Notes under the pieces: model-generated
The model's database searches: none
Seen by the model: the letters and a program-made list of their open reading frames with translations, nothing else
What the model was told of the DNA's origin: nothing
Part shown: positions 8,313-16,120 of the stretch, piece after piece
How positions within the stretch are numbered: position 1 is the stretch's first letter
Layout of the letters: each line of letters opens with the position of its first letter
From: Veillonellaceae bacterium
GTDB taxonomy: Bacteria > Bacillota > Negativicutes > Veillonellales > Veillonellaceae
Reading direction: 5' to 3'
Assembly: GCA_900765165.1 (NCBI GenBank)
Contig: CAAFQR010000173.1
Span: forward strand, 1-34,432
DNA length: 34,432 nt
Program-made: the position numbers and the translations under genes

Positions 8313-8358
8313 TTTGTAAGCGCTAGCTTTGTATGCGCTAACTTCGTAAGCGCCTAAC
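8313..8358. repeat. Three tandem 15-16 bp repeats
   Basis: The units are 8313-8327 (TTTGTAAGCGCTAGC), 8328-8342 (TTTGTATGCGCTAAC) and 8343-8358 (TTCGTAAGCGCCTAAC). They directly follow the metQ stop on the minus strand. The same words recur at the 3' ends of other genes in the window. Confidence 0.75.
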
Positions 8359-8372
8359 TTAACGTTTGCTGC

Positions 8373-9197
8373 TTATTCAGCCGGTGTAATCGCACCGTGG
8401 TATTTTTCTTCGATAAATTTCTTCACCGCTTCGCTATGATACAATTCGGCAATGCGTTTGTACGTCGCATTGTCTTTATCCTTATCGCGGGCGGCCAAGA
8501 TCATAACTGCCAACGGTTCATCCTTAGCTTCCTTGAAGATACCCTGTTTCTGGTAATTCAAACCACCGCTCATTGCGTAGTTCATCGGTACCGTTGCAAT
8601 AGTTACGTCATCAAGACTACGGGGCAACTGTGCTGCTTCCAGTTCCTTGATTACGAGATGTTTCGGATTATCTACAACATCATTAACAGTTGCTTTGAAG
8701 CCAACGCCGTCCTTCAACTTGATGAGACCGGCTTTCGCTAACAACGCCAAACCACGGCCACCGTTTGTGGGGTCGTTCGGAATAGCTACCGTTGCGCCAT
8801 CCGGAATATCTTTTACGTCGTGAACCTTATTGCTGTAAATACCCATCGGCATTACTACCGTCTTGCCAATCGATACAAGGTTCGTACCGTTCTGTTTGTT
8901 GAAGTTATTCAAGAACGGCTGATGCTGGTAGCTGGCCAAATCCAAGCTGCCGTCAGCCAACGCCTTATCCGGCGTAATGTAATCGGAGAATTCCACCACT
9001 TTAATCTTAATGCCTTCTTTAGCAGCTTCCTTAGCTACGGCATCAACGATTTCAGCGTGTGGGCCGGCCGTTGCGCCAATCTTAATCTCCTTATCCGGCT
9101 TCGCCGAACCATTATCACTGCTCGTAGAGCCACAACCGGCAATACCGAGCGCCAATACGCCCACCAATAAAGGGGCCAACAATTTGCGTAAATTCAT
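8373..9197 (-). CDS. metQ: MetQ/NlpA-family substrate-binding lipoprotein
   Basis: This 274-residue lipoprotein has a signal peptide ending in lipobox LGIAGC (lipidated Cys22) and then a NlpA-type domain opening with IKIGATAGPHAEI. The DGSLDLASYQHQPFL and VAIPNDPTNGGRGLALL segments are family hallmarks. MetQ proteins bind L- or D-methionine and deliver it to the MetNI ABC transporter; some members bind other ligands or short peptides. The ATG has AGAGGG at 6 nt. No metN or metI lies nearby, so the partner must be encoded elsewhere or the protein serves another permease. A potentially structured leader (9239-9312) lies upstream, but I found neither SAM riboswitch nor T-box consensus elements. 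The family is firm and methionine specificity is likely. Confidence 0.92.
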   Translation of the reverse strand: MNLRKLLAPLLVGVLALGIAGCGSTSSDNGSAKPDKEIKIGATAGPHAEIVDAVAKEAAKEGIKIKVVEFSDYITPDKALADGSLDLASYQHQPFLNNFNKQNGTNLVSIGKTVVMPMGIYSNKVHDVKDIPDGATVAIPNDPTNGGRGLALLAKAGLIKLKDGVGFKATVNDVVDNPKHLVIKELEAAQLPRSLDDVTIATVPMNYAMSGGLNYQKQGIFKEAKDEPLAVMILAARDKDKDNATYKRIAELYHSEAVKKFIEEKYHGAITPAE

Positions 9198-9238
9198 AGT
9201 ATACCCTCTTTCTCTCTCAACACAATTTTCTCAAAGTA

Positions 9239-9312
9239 ATTCAGTAGCACCAACACTACCCAAATCGGCGGTCGTTCTCTCACCAACAACCGTCTCGTCA
9301 GTAGCTACTAAT
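9239..9312 (-). ncRNA. Candidate structured leader RNA of metQ
   Basis: On the minus strand ATTAGTAGC (9304-9312) can pair with GCTACTGAAT (9239-9248, one bulged base), enclosing a hairpin with arms CGGTTGTT and AACGACCG (9285-9292 and 9269-9276, one G-T pair) and an 8-nt loop. A competing short stem GTAG/CTAC lies within. The structure lies within about 120 nt of the metQ start. No known riboswitch class is recognised, so the call is structural only. Confidence 0.35.
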
Positions 9313-9378
9313 GTTGTTACTATCCTACCATATTATGAGGAATTAGAAAAGGAAAATTTTCGATATACTCATACGCAA

Positions 9379-9428
9379 TCGAGCTAGCGTATTCGTAAAC
9401 CGCATAAGGCTTACGTTCGCTAGCTCGA
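9379..9428 (-). other. Long inverted repeat after the amino acid permease gene
   Basis: A perfect 11-bp stem TCGAGCTAGCG/CGCTAGCTCGA (9379-9389 and 9418-9428) encloses an inner 5-bp stem CGTAA/TTACG. It lies 20 bp past the permease stop. It lacks a T run on either side, so it is either an atypical terminator or an mRNA 3'-end stabiliser. It shares words with the repeats at 8313-8358. Confidence 0.55.
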
Positions 9429-9449
9429 AATTTACGTCATATTTTTTAT

Positions 9450-10850
9450 TTATTCTTCTTCGTCAGCATAACGGCGCGGGTCCTGCAAGACTACCGGCTT
9501 TTTGTGGAAGCCTTTTACGAGGTACCCAACCGTGACGATGGCCATAAATAACCAGCCCATGATGAGGGACATGCGCGTGTCGTCATTGAGCCACATGCCT
9601 ACGGTGACGAGAGCTAAAAACAACAAGCAGAAGTAGTTAGCATACGGATACGCAATGGACTTGAACGGATGCTTTTTCATTTCAGCATCGCCCCACTGAC
9701 GGCGGAAGCCCTTCTGCGCTAAAGCAAGCACGAGCCACGACACCATAGCCGGGAACACGCTGGCACTGTAAATGTAGAGGAACAGCTTTGAATCCGGGGT
9801 CAAGTAATTCAGCACCACGCCGATAACGAGGATCACCATGGTGAAATAAATCCCGTTGCGCGGCACGCCGGACTTAGATAATTTAGCAAAGGTTTTCGGC
9901 GCCTGGCCATTCTTCGCCAACGTGTACAGCATGCGGCCGCAGCTATAAATACCACTGTTACAGCCGGACAAGGCAGCGGTTAAGACTACGAAGTTGATGA
10001 TCCCCGCCGCACCGACGATACCAACCTTCGTGAACGTCTGCACGAAGGGACTGCCTAACATAGCCAGTTCATTCCACGGGTAAATACAGAGGATAACAAA
10101 GATGGCGCCAATATAGAAGATTAAAATACGCCAAATAATATTCTTAACGGCTTTTACCAAGGTTTTGCGCGGATTCTGCGCTTCTTCAGCGGTAATACCT
10201 AAGAGCTCAACACCTTGGAACGCAGCGGCTACAACGCACATGGCGATAACCATGCCGGACCAGCCGTGCGGCATAAAGCCACCGTGAGTCCACAGATTGG
10301 AAATACCAACCGGAATGCCGCCGTTGCCAATGCCGAAGATAATCATAGCGGCGCCAACGACGAGCATGACGATGATGGTCGCTACCTTTACAAAGGCAAA
10401 CCAGAACTCGAATTCACCGTAATACTTAACAGATGCAATATTCGCTGCGGCGATAATGGCCATGGCCCCTAGCGCCGATATCCAGTGCGGTAGCTCCGGG
10501 AACCAATAACTCATGTAAATACCGACGGCAGTGACTTCCGCCATGCCTACCGTAACCCACATGAACCAATAGCACCACGCCGTCAAATAACCGATATACG
10601 GCGTAATGTACCGATAGCCATAATCGGCAAAGGAACCGGTAACCGGCTCCAAGTACAGCATTTCGCCCATAATACGCATGATCAAAAACATGACAAAACC
10701 CGCCAAGGCATAGCAAAGTAGCACTGACGGCCCTGCCGTTTGAATGGTGCTGGCGGAACCCATGAAAAGGCCTACCCCAATCGTACCGCCTAGCGCAATC
10801 ATTTCCACATGGCGCGGCTTCAGCTTCCGCTCCAGGGACTTCTGTTCCAT
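9450..10850 (-). CDS. Amino acid permease of the APC superfamily (AAT family)
   Basis: This 466-residue protein has about 12 hydrophobic segments. It opens with the family motif MIALGGTIGVGLFMGSA (about 17-33), which contains the helix-1 substrate-binding break, and continues with MGEMLYLEPVTGSFADYGYRY and the conserved GITAEEAQNPRKTLVKAVK loop. Such proteins import amino acids with protons across the inner membrane. The substrate cannot be read from the sequence; relatives carry proline, GABA, lysine, aromatic or branched amino acids. The ATG has GAGAGGAG at 7 nt. Only 27 bp separate it from the upstream ferredoxin-nitroreductase gene, so the two very probably form an operon. A large inverted repeat lies downstream. 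Confidence 0.9.
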   Translation of the reverse strand: MEQKSLERKLKPRHVEMIALGGTIGVGLFMGSASTIQTAGPSVLLCYALAGFVMFLIMRIMGEMLYLEPVTGSFADYGYRYITPYIGYLTAWCYWFMWVTVGMAEVTAVGIYMSYWFPELPHWISALGAMAIIAAANIASVKYYGEFEFWFAFVKVATIIVMLVVGAAMIIFGIGNGGIPVGISNLWTHGGFMPHGWSGMVIAMCVVAAAFQGVELLGITAEEAQNPRKTLVKAVKNIIWRILIFYIGAIFVILCIYPWNELAMLGSPFVQTFTKVGIVGAAGIINFVVLTAALSGCNSGIYSCGRMLYTLAKNGQAPKTFAKLSKSGVPRNGIYFTMVILVIGVVLNYLTPDSKLFLYIYSASVFPAMVSWLVLALAQKGFRRQWGDAEMKKHPFKSIAYPYANYFCLLFLALVTVGMWLNDDTRMSLIMGWLFMAIVTVGYLVKGFHKKPVVLQDPRRYADEEE

Positions 10851-10877
10851 TTAGTTGTCTCCTCTCTCAACTCTTTT

Positions 10878-11690
10878 TTAGTCTTCGTCGAACGTTACGT
10901 CCAGCGGGCGACGATTCGGCATATAGCGATACTGATACTGCGGATAACCGACCATAATGGCGCCCCCTACCTTACGGCCTTCCGGCAAGTTCAGTTCCTT
11001 CAAAAACGGTTCCCAGTCATACTGACCGCAATATTCGGCGAACCCGGACCAGCAGGTACCAAGTCCCAAGGACGGTGCGAACAATTCGGCATAGGCCAAG
11101 CAGAAATGCGCACTGTCATGACCGCGGTCAAACATTTTTTCCGGCACATGCGCCACGATGAGCGCCGGTGCTTTATGTAAAATAAAATCCTTCCCCTGCT
11201 TCGTGTATAAATCAGCGCCACGAGCATATAAGCGCATGCGGGCATTTTTCTTGCCCATGAAATGCATCCAGTCCAAGACTTCCTGGCTAATGCGCTTCAA
11301 GCGATCCGGATTCGTTACAATGTGATACCCTACGTTCTGACTATTCGTTGCCGTCGGTGCCATACGCGCTACATCCACTAAACGCGTTAACAACTCCTTC
11401 GGGACCGGCGTATTCTTGAAGGTTCGAATGGAACGGCGGGACCGCAAGAATTTTTCGGCCTCTTCCGGCGACAAACGCTTGTAATCACCCATCGGCATCT
11501 GTTCCGCACGCGGCATTTCCGGCGAATCAATTGCTTCCGTCGGGCATACCGCTACGCAGTGACCGCACTGCAAGCAGCCACCTCGATTCGGCTTCGGCCC
11601 TTCTTCCGTCATCACCAAATACCCAGTCGGGCATTCAGCTACACATAAGCCGCATCGCACACATCGCTCCGCATTCAAAGAAAACTCCAT
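10878..11690 (-). CDS. Nitroreductase-family protein with N-terminal 2[4Fe-4S] ferredoxin domain
   Basis: This 270-residue fusion has two C-x-x-C-x-x-C-x-x-x-C-P clusters at the N-terminus (starting at Cys10 and Cys39), separated by a short loop. An FMN-binding nitroreductase domain follows (about 78-265, opening with RRSIRTFKNTPVPKELL and containing MAPTATNSQN). Members of this group take electrons from ferredoxin-like clusters to reduce flavin-bound substrates; true substrates are mostly unknown. It is probably cytosolic. AAGGAGG lies 10 nt before the ATG. It precedes the amino acid permease by 27 bp, suggesting that the reductase acts on an imported compound (inference). Divergent fetAB starts 382 bp away. 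Confidence 0.9.
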   Translation of the reverse strand: MEFSLNAERCVRCGLCVAECPTGYLVMTEEGPKPNRGGCLQCGHCVAVCPTEAIDSPEMPRAEQMPMGDYKRLSPEEAEKFLRSRRSIRTFKNTPVPKELLTRLVDVARMAPTATNSQNVGYHIVTNPDRLKRISQEVLDWMHFMGKKNARMRLYARGADLYTKQGKDFILHKAPALIVAHVPEKMFDRGHDSAHFCLAYAELFAPSLGLGTCWSGFAEYCGQYDWEPFLKELNLPEGRKVGGAIMVGYPQYQYRYMPNRRPLDVTFDED

Positions 11691-12072
11691 TGTTCTACTG
11701 CCTCCTTGTTATAGGCCCATTTATACGTACCACTCAGGTAACCTACTTCAACTCGATTACTAATCGCTATTACTAATCAAGCGCTATAAAGATAATCTCA
11801 TACTTAATATGTCTACAGCGCAAATACATTAACACCACCTCTGTAGACTTATATATACTATCACAAAACGCCGAGAACCGCCAATAAAAAATACTGTTCC
11901 GAGTCGATGATTTAGGTATTAAATTGGTAACCAAACCTCTTAATAATACATGTAGACAAGTGACAACAAAAGGCGTATGCTTAAAGCCGAACCAGGGAGC
12001 TACGGCTCGAAATCATCATTAATTAATTTTATCAATTACCCTATTCATAATTACCTCAAGGGAGGTGCCCTT
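11691..12072. other. Divergent intergenic region between the nitroreductase gene and fetAB
   Basis: It contains a direct repeat ATTACTAATC twice with 13-bp period (11756-11765 and 11769-11778) near the nitroreductase start, and a dyad TTGGTAACCAA (11924-11934) in the fetAB leader region. Neither promoter is well defined. An in-frame extension of fetA from 11977 has no ribosome-binding site and is not a gene part. Confidence 0.5.
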
Positions 12073-12714
12073 ATGGACTATCTAACAACGTCGGACTTGG
12101 TGGCCCTGAATACCATCCACTATCCGAACATCCGGATTGCCCGAGGACAAACAGTATTTGTTAAAGGCCCCAGTGGCTGTGGTAAAACTACGTTATTTCA
12201 CATGTTAAACGGTACGCTGACCCCGACGGGCGGCACCATCTATTTTAACGGCACCGATATTGCCACCATGAATCCGCTGGAGCTGCGCAAGAAAATCTTG
12301 CTAGTCAACCAGCAGGCATTCCTCTTCCCCGGCACTATCGCGGCAAACTTCGAAGAATATCACAAATATCGTCACACGCCGGCGCCGAGCACAGAAGAAC
12401 AGAAAAAATTCCTGAAACTAGCGCAGGTCGATTTTCCGCCAACCGCCGACGTTGCTCATCTGTCCGGCGGCGAACAGCAGCGTGTATTCAATGCCATCAT
12501 GTTATCCATGGATGCCGAAGTCTTCCTGTGGGACGAACCAACGGCAGCGCTAGATTCCGAAGCGGCTCACGCGTTCATGACCGACATCAAGAACTATGCG
12601 CACGAACATAACATTACCAATCTCATCATCACCCATGATGATGCATTGCCGAATTTATTTGGCGATGCCAATATTGAACTTCACGCGCCTAACCGAGGTA
12701 ATCAAAATGACTGA
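12073..12714 (+). CDS. fetA: FetA-type ABC transporter ATP-binding protein
   Basis: This 213-residue ATPase has Walker A GPSGCGKT (32-39), signature LSGGEQQR (130-137), Walker B FLWDE (151-155) and switch His188. With the downstream membrane subunit it forms the FetAB (YbbL-YbbM) complex, which in E. coli is proposed to export iron and protects against peroxide stress. I chose ATG 12073, with GGGAGGT at 6-nt spacing, rather than the open-frame start at 11977. The Q-loop region (VNQQAFLF) is normal. The gene overlaps fetB by eight bases (ATGACTGA), so the two are translationally coupled. Metal specificity is inferred from the family. Confidence 0.92.
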   Translation: MDYLTTSDLVALNTIHYPNIRIARGQTVFVKGPSGCGKTTLFHMLNGTLTPTGGTIYFNGTDIATMNPLELRKKILLVNQQAFLFPGTIAANFEEYHKYRHTPAPSTEEQKKFLKLAQVDFPPTADVAHLSGGEQQRVFNAIMLSMDAEVFLWDEPTAALDSEAAHAFMTDIKNYAHEHNITNLIITHDDALPNLFGDANIELHAPNRGNQND

Positions 12715-13486
12715 ATCTATATCCATGCAAATCAGCGGCTTTTTGTCCGTATACATTTTGTTGTTAATCGTTGTGTTTATCTTTAAACGGTGCGGCATTC
12801 GGGAAAATAAACTGCTCATCATGAGCGCCTTGCAGATGACCGTGCAGTTAATCATCGCCGGCTACGTTTTGTTGTATATCTTCAAAACCCAGTCACCACT
12901 CTTTACCATCGTATACTTAGGCCTCATGATTGGCTACGCCATCTACCGTACACTGCGCAAAAATCCGTGGCTGAACCCGCAGTTCCGCTGGATTACCGTG
13001 TTATCCATTGGCGTAACCGGCGCCTTCGTTGTCACCTTCGTCATGGTCGCCGTTATTCGTAAAAGCCTGTTATCGCCGCAGTACATTATCCCAATTAGCG
13101 GCATGCTCGTAGCCGCTACTATGAACGGCGCTACGCTGGCGTTGAAATCATTCCACGAAGCACTGGACCGTGAACAACGACGCCTGGAAGTACTCCTCAA
13201 CGTAGGCGCTTCGCCCCGTGAAATCTTACTCCCCTTCGTAAACCAATCCTTGGAAACATCGCTGTTGCCAACCGTTAACAACATGGTAGGCATGGGCATC
13301 GTCTCCTTGCCGGGTATGATGACTGGTCAGATCTTGGCCGGCGCCTTGCCGAATGAAGCCGTACTATACCAGATTACCATCATGATTGCCAACAGCACCG
13401 TCGTTTGCTTGGCGTCCTTCTGCTTGCTCTACTTTGGCAGTCGTACCTTGTGGAACAAACGGTACCAGTTCACCTATAAACGCTAA
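12707..13486 (+). CDS. fetB: FetB-type ABC transporter permease (UPF0014)
   Basis: This 259-residue membrane protein of the YbbM/FetB family has about seven hydrophobic segments. Family stretches include ALQMTVQLIIAGYVL, RKNPWLNPQ, SGMLVAATMNGATLALKSFHEAL, GASPREILLPFVNQSL and GIVSLPGMMTGQILAGALP. It is the inner-membrane partner of FetA. The start at 12707 (GAGGTAA five bases upstream) lies inside the fetA 3' end in another frame; the open frame extending back to 12596 has no ribosome-binding site. A bidirectional terminator follows at 13523-13567. Role as for fetA: probable metal (iron) export, inferred from homologues. Confidence 0.92.
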   Translation: MTESISMQISGFLSVYILLLIVVFIFKRCGIRENKLLIMSALQMTVQLIIAGYVLLYIFKTQSPLFTIVYLGLMIGYAIYRTLRKNPWLNPQFRWITVLSIGVTGAFVVTFVMVAVIRKSLLSPQYIIPISGMLVAATMNGATLALKSFHEALDREQRRLEVLLNVGASPREILLPFVNQSLETSLLPTVNNMVGMGIVSLPGMMTGQILAGALPNEAVLYQITIMIANSTVVCLASFCLLYFGSRTLWNKRYQFTYKR

Positions 13487-13522
13487 ACACTTATATATAC
13501 GATAAACCCATTCAGAAAATAC

Positions 13523-13567
13523 AAAAGCGCTATGAAACTAGAACTCAGCTAGCTTCATAGCGCTTTT
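13523..13567. terminator. Bidirectional terminator between fetB and tcyP
   Basis: A perfect 14-bp outer stem AAAAGCGCTATGAA/TTCATAGCGCTTTT (13523-13536, 13554-13567) with an inner CTAG/CTAG pairing has A and T runs at both ends. It therefore works for fetAB (plus) and can also serve tcyP (minus). Confidence 0.9.
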
Positions 13568-13664
13568 ACTATATAACACGCAGCGGACGCCGCATGCCCT
13601 TCATTTCACCAAAATGATGATGGTTAGCTTACGCTAACAGGTAAGTGTCAGTGTACAATAACGC

Positions 13665-15086
13665 TTACGCTTCGGCTTCTTTAGTGTTGCCTACGGGACG
13701 GTCGATGGTGGTCGGGTCATTGAAGTCTTCCTGGGAGAAGGTGCCCATCAATTTATCAACCACGATGGCATTGGTCATGGAACCACTTACGTTCAACATG
13801 GTACGGCCCATGTCGATAATCGGGTCAATAGCCAAAACCGGGGAGATGGATGCGAAGTACGCACCAAGGCCGGTACCGGACAAGGATACGGACGCAGCCA
13901 TCGTTGCGGTGCCCGGAATACCTGCGATACCCAAGGAACCAAGAGCGATAACGATAACACTCATAACGTACATGGTCATGTCGAGAGGCACGCCGGATAC
14001 GTTAGCGATGTAGACGATACATAACGCCGGGAACACACCTGCGCAGCCCTGCATACCAGCAGTGGTACCAAAGCTTGCTACCGTGTTAGCCGTAGCCGGG
14101 TTAACGCCCAAACGATTGGTCAAGGTGTTAACGGTCAACGGCAATACGCCCATACTGGAACGGGACGTGAACGCCAAGAACAACGGCGCGCGTGCTTTAC
14201 GGAAGTACATCAACGGGTTCACACCGAAGATAGTGAGCAATACGCACTGTACGATAAGCATGATAACGATGCCTACGTAGATGAGCACTACGAAAAGGCC
14301 CATATCAGCGATAGCCTGGAAGCCTTTCTGTGCCAAGGTGGTAGCGAGCAATGCCAAAACGCCATACGGCATCAAGCCGATTACGAAGTCAGCTACCCAG
14401 GAAATGATAAGATGCAATTCGTCGAACAGCTTCGTTACCAATTCCAATTTGTCGGTGCCGGTCTGCTTAATCATACGAGCCACACCACCAACGATAACGC
14501 CGAATACAACAACGGCGATAACGTTCGTTTCGGCCATGGCGCTAATCGGGTTATTCGGGATTAATGCCCGAAGCGTATCCACTACCGGCTTAACTTCACG
14601 CATTTTCGACGTGCCGCCGGTAAGGGAAATGCCCTGACCCAAGTGCGTTACAGAACCTAACACGAGACCAACGATAGCAGCAATAGCGACCATAATCAAC
14701 GCTACGGCTGCGGTGGAGCTAACCAACTTCTTGAGGTCAGCACCGCGGTTCATGTGCAAAATAACATGAATAATAGAAACAAATACGAGGGGAATTACCA
14801 GCATGCGGATCAAATCGATGAAACCGCCACCGATTAAGGAGAACCACTTCGTACTTTCCTTAATGTACACAACCTTCATCGGGTCGTTCGGGAAGCCTGC
14901 AATAAGCTGTACGGCAAAACCCAACACAGCACCTAAAATGGTGCCAATCATAACTAATGTACCAAACGGCGTCTGACGGTGCTGTAAGTAGTACATGAAG
15001 CCTAGCAACAAGACAAAGAGGATTAAAATCCCCACAGTCATGATGTTGCTAATCATCAAAAACTGCTGAAAAAACGGAATATCCAC
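13665..15086 (-). CDS. tcyP: Sodium/dicarboxylate symporter family, TcyP-like L-cystine importer
   Basis: This 473-residue SDF-superfamily transporter carries an extra N-terminal hydrophobic segment, as TcyP/YdjN proteins do. The signature region SFGTTAGMQGCAGVFPAL (around residue 340-357) resembles the SFG-x-x-x-GQ-x-GCAG-x-x-PA pattern of cystine symporters rather than the plain glutamate or dicarboxylate carriers. MLVIPLVFVSII near 95 and GIAGIPGTATMAA near 400 are also family regions. It would import L-cystine, with cations, through the inner membrane. The start is GTG, with AAGGAGG at 7 nt. A strong promoter lies at 15134-15162. It stands alone. Cystine specificity is likely but not certain; other SDF substrates remain possible. 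Confidence 0.85.
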   Translation of the reverse strand: MDIPFFQQFLMISNIMTVGILILFVLLLGFMYYLQHRQTPFGTLVMIGTILGAVLGFAVQLIAGFPNDPMKVVYIKESTKWFSLIGGGFIDLIRMLVIPLVFVSIIHVILHMNRGADLKKLVSSTAAVALIMVAIAAIVGLVLGSVTHLGQGISLTGGTSKMREVKPVVDTLRALIPNNPISAMAETNVIAVVVFGVIVGGVARMIKQTGTDKLELVTKLFDELHLIISWVADFVIGLMPYGVLALLATTLAQKGFQAIADMGLFVVLIYVGIVIMLIVQCVLLTIFGVNPLMYFRKARAPLFLAFTSRSSMGVLPLTVNTLTNRLGVNPATANTVASFGTTAGMQGCAGVFPALCIVYIANVSGVPLDMTMYVMSVIVIALGSLGIAGIPGTATMAASVSLSGTGLGAYFASISPVLAIDPIIDMGRTMLNVSGSMTNAIVVDKLMGTFSQEDFNDPTTIDRPVGNTKEAEA

Positions 15087-15133
15087 GTTCCCGCCTCCTT
15101 AAAAAATTGAGAGTATTTAATAGTTCGTTGCTC

Positions 15134-15162
15134 ATTATATCAAAGTTTTTAAATCTTGTCAC
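15134..15162 (-). promoter_or_regulatory. Sigma-A-type promoter of tcyP
   Basis: On the minus strand GTGACA (15157-15162) and TATAAT (15134-15139) are separated by 17 bp. Five of six -35 and all six -10 bases match consensus. The start codon is about 48 bp further on. Confidence 0.8.
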
Positions 15163-15219
15163 TTAATTCCTACCAAAAAAGTATATTAAAACATTCGTCC
15201 GTTAAGCGCGGACAGCATC

Positions 15220-15300
15220 AAAAAGAAAAACACTGAGCTTCGATTCGTACTACTAAGGTATTGCTATCTTATGTATTGTTGAACCGGAAAACCCAGTGTT
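15220..15300 (-). terminator. Terminator of the lut operon
   Basis: On the minus strand AACACTG (15294-15300) pairs with CAGTGTT (15229-15235), directly followed by a T-rich run (about 15220-15228). The loop is long (58 nt) and may fold further. Confidence 0.6.
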
Positions 15301-15397
15301 CTTCTTACGCGAACCATTGCCGCCACAATATATAATTGCTATTGGTTGCTGTGTGGGCTTACTTTGCCCTTAAGTGACCGGCGTACCGGCAGTAGCA

Positions 15398-16108
15398 TTA
15401 GTCAACCAAAATAAAGGTTACGTTAATCGGACCATGAACCCCTACAACGCGGACCAATTCGATATCCGCCGTGTTGGACGGACCGGAAATATGAACCACA
15501 TTGGACGGGAATTCAGCCGGTGCTTCGTTGTATACCGTGCGAAGCGTAGCCATGGACTGCGTCATACGCGGCACAATCGTATTGGTGTGGAGAATAGCGA
15601 TGTGCGTCAACGGTAACAAACCAACGGAACGACCGCTTTCAACGGTGCTCGGCTGGATAACCGTTGCGGTTTCAGCGATGCCCAATACCGGGAAGGTAAT
15701 ACCGATTTCAGCTACCTTAGCTTCGTCGATATTTGCCTGACGGCCCTTAGAAGCGTCCCATTTGATGAACGTAGCTTCCGAAGAATCTACGGTTTTGAAC
15801 GCATCTTCCAATTTATATTCAGCAGTCAATTCGCCTGCCGGATAAATAACCTTACCGCCGCCTCGTTCTTTGATTTCATTGAGCAAGGTTTCGGTCAAAT
15901 GTGCTTTATCGGTAGTAACGTACTTCGTACCTACCTTTTCACATTCGGATTTAAACATGTCTACGATCTGATCCTGAGTCATATCAGCGTACATGCTATT
16001 CTGCGGACCCTTTTCATACGGATAGGGAGCCACATAGTTTGGTACTTCATGACGGCCTAATGCATGGGAAATGCGACCGATAAATGCTTTACGTTTTGCC
16101 TCATCCAT
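15398..16108 (-). CDS. lutC: Lactate utilization protein C (LUD domain)
   Basis: This 236-residue protein of the LutC/YkgG family has a LUD domain over most of its length. Typical segments are GIAETATVIQPSTVESGRSVGLLPLTHIAIL (about 145-175) and the closing GPSNTADIELVRVVGVHGP. LutABC together oxidise L-lactate to pyruvate in the cytosol; the exact role of LutC is not settled. AAGGAG lies 8 nt before the ATG. The gene begins 12 bp after the lutB stop and is the last of the operon, followed by a terminator. Confidence 0.94.
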   Translation of the reverse strand: MDEAKRKAFIGRISHALGRHEVPNYVAPYPYEKGPQNSMYADMTQDQIVDMFKSECEKVGTKYVTTDKAHLTETLLNEIKERGGGKVIYPAGELTAEYKLEDAFKTVDSSEATFIKWDASKGRQANIDEAKVAEIGITFPVLGIAETATVIQPSTVESGRSVGLLPLTHIAILHTNTIVPRMTQSMATLRTVYNEAPAEFPSNVVHISGPSNTADIELVRVVGVHGPINVTFILVD

Positions 16109-16120
16109 AGTTGTCTCTCC

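Larger units (their letters stand above)
8066..8372. other. Intergenic region: speC leader and metQ 3' region
   Basis: From right to left on the minus strand, the region contains three tandem 15-16 bp repeats after the metQ stop, a palindromic hairpin (8286-8303), the metQ terminator (8238-8280), then the putative speC -10 box (8162-8167) and leader. The leader includes dyads ATGCT/AGCAT (about 8088-8106) and GGCTC/GAGCC (8107-8125). No gene is seen. Confidence 0.6.
15087..15397. other. Intergenic region: tcyP promoter and lut terminator
   Basis: It holds the tcyP promoter (15134-15162), a small dyad GTCCG/CGGAC (15197-15213) and the lut operon terminator (15220-15300). No gene is seen; the open frame crossing its end is antisense to lutC. 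Confidence 0.6.

Noticed and set aside
9198..9449. SAM riboswitch or methionine T-box upstream of metQ
   Set aside because: None of the conserved core sequences that I know for these classes is present on the minus strand; only generic stems were found.
11977..12072. N-terminal extension of FetA
   Set aside because: The open frame upstream has no ribosome-binding site, while ATG 12073 has GGGAGGT at ideal spacing and gives the usual family length.
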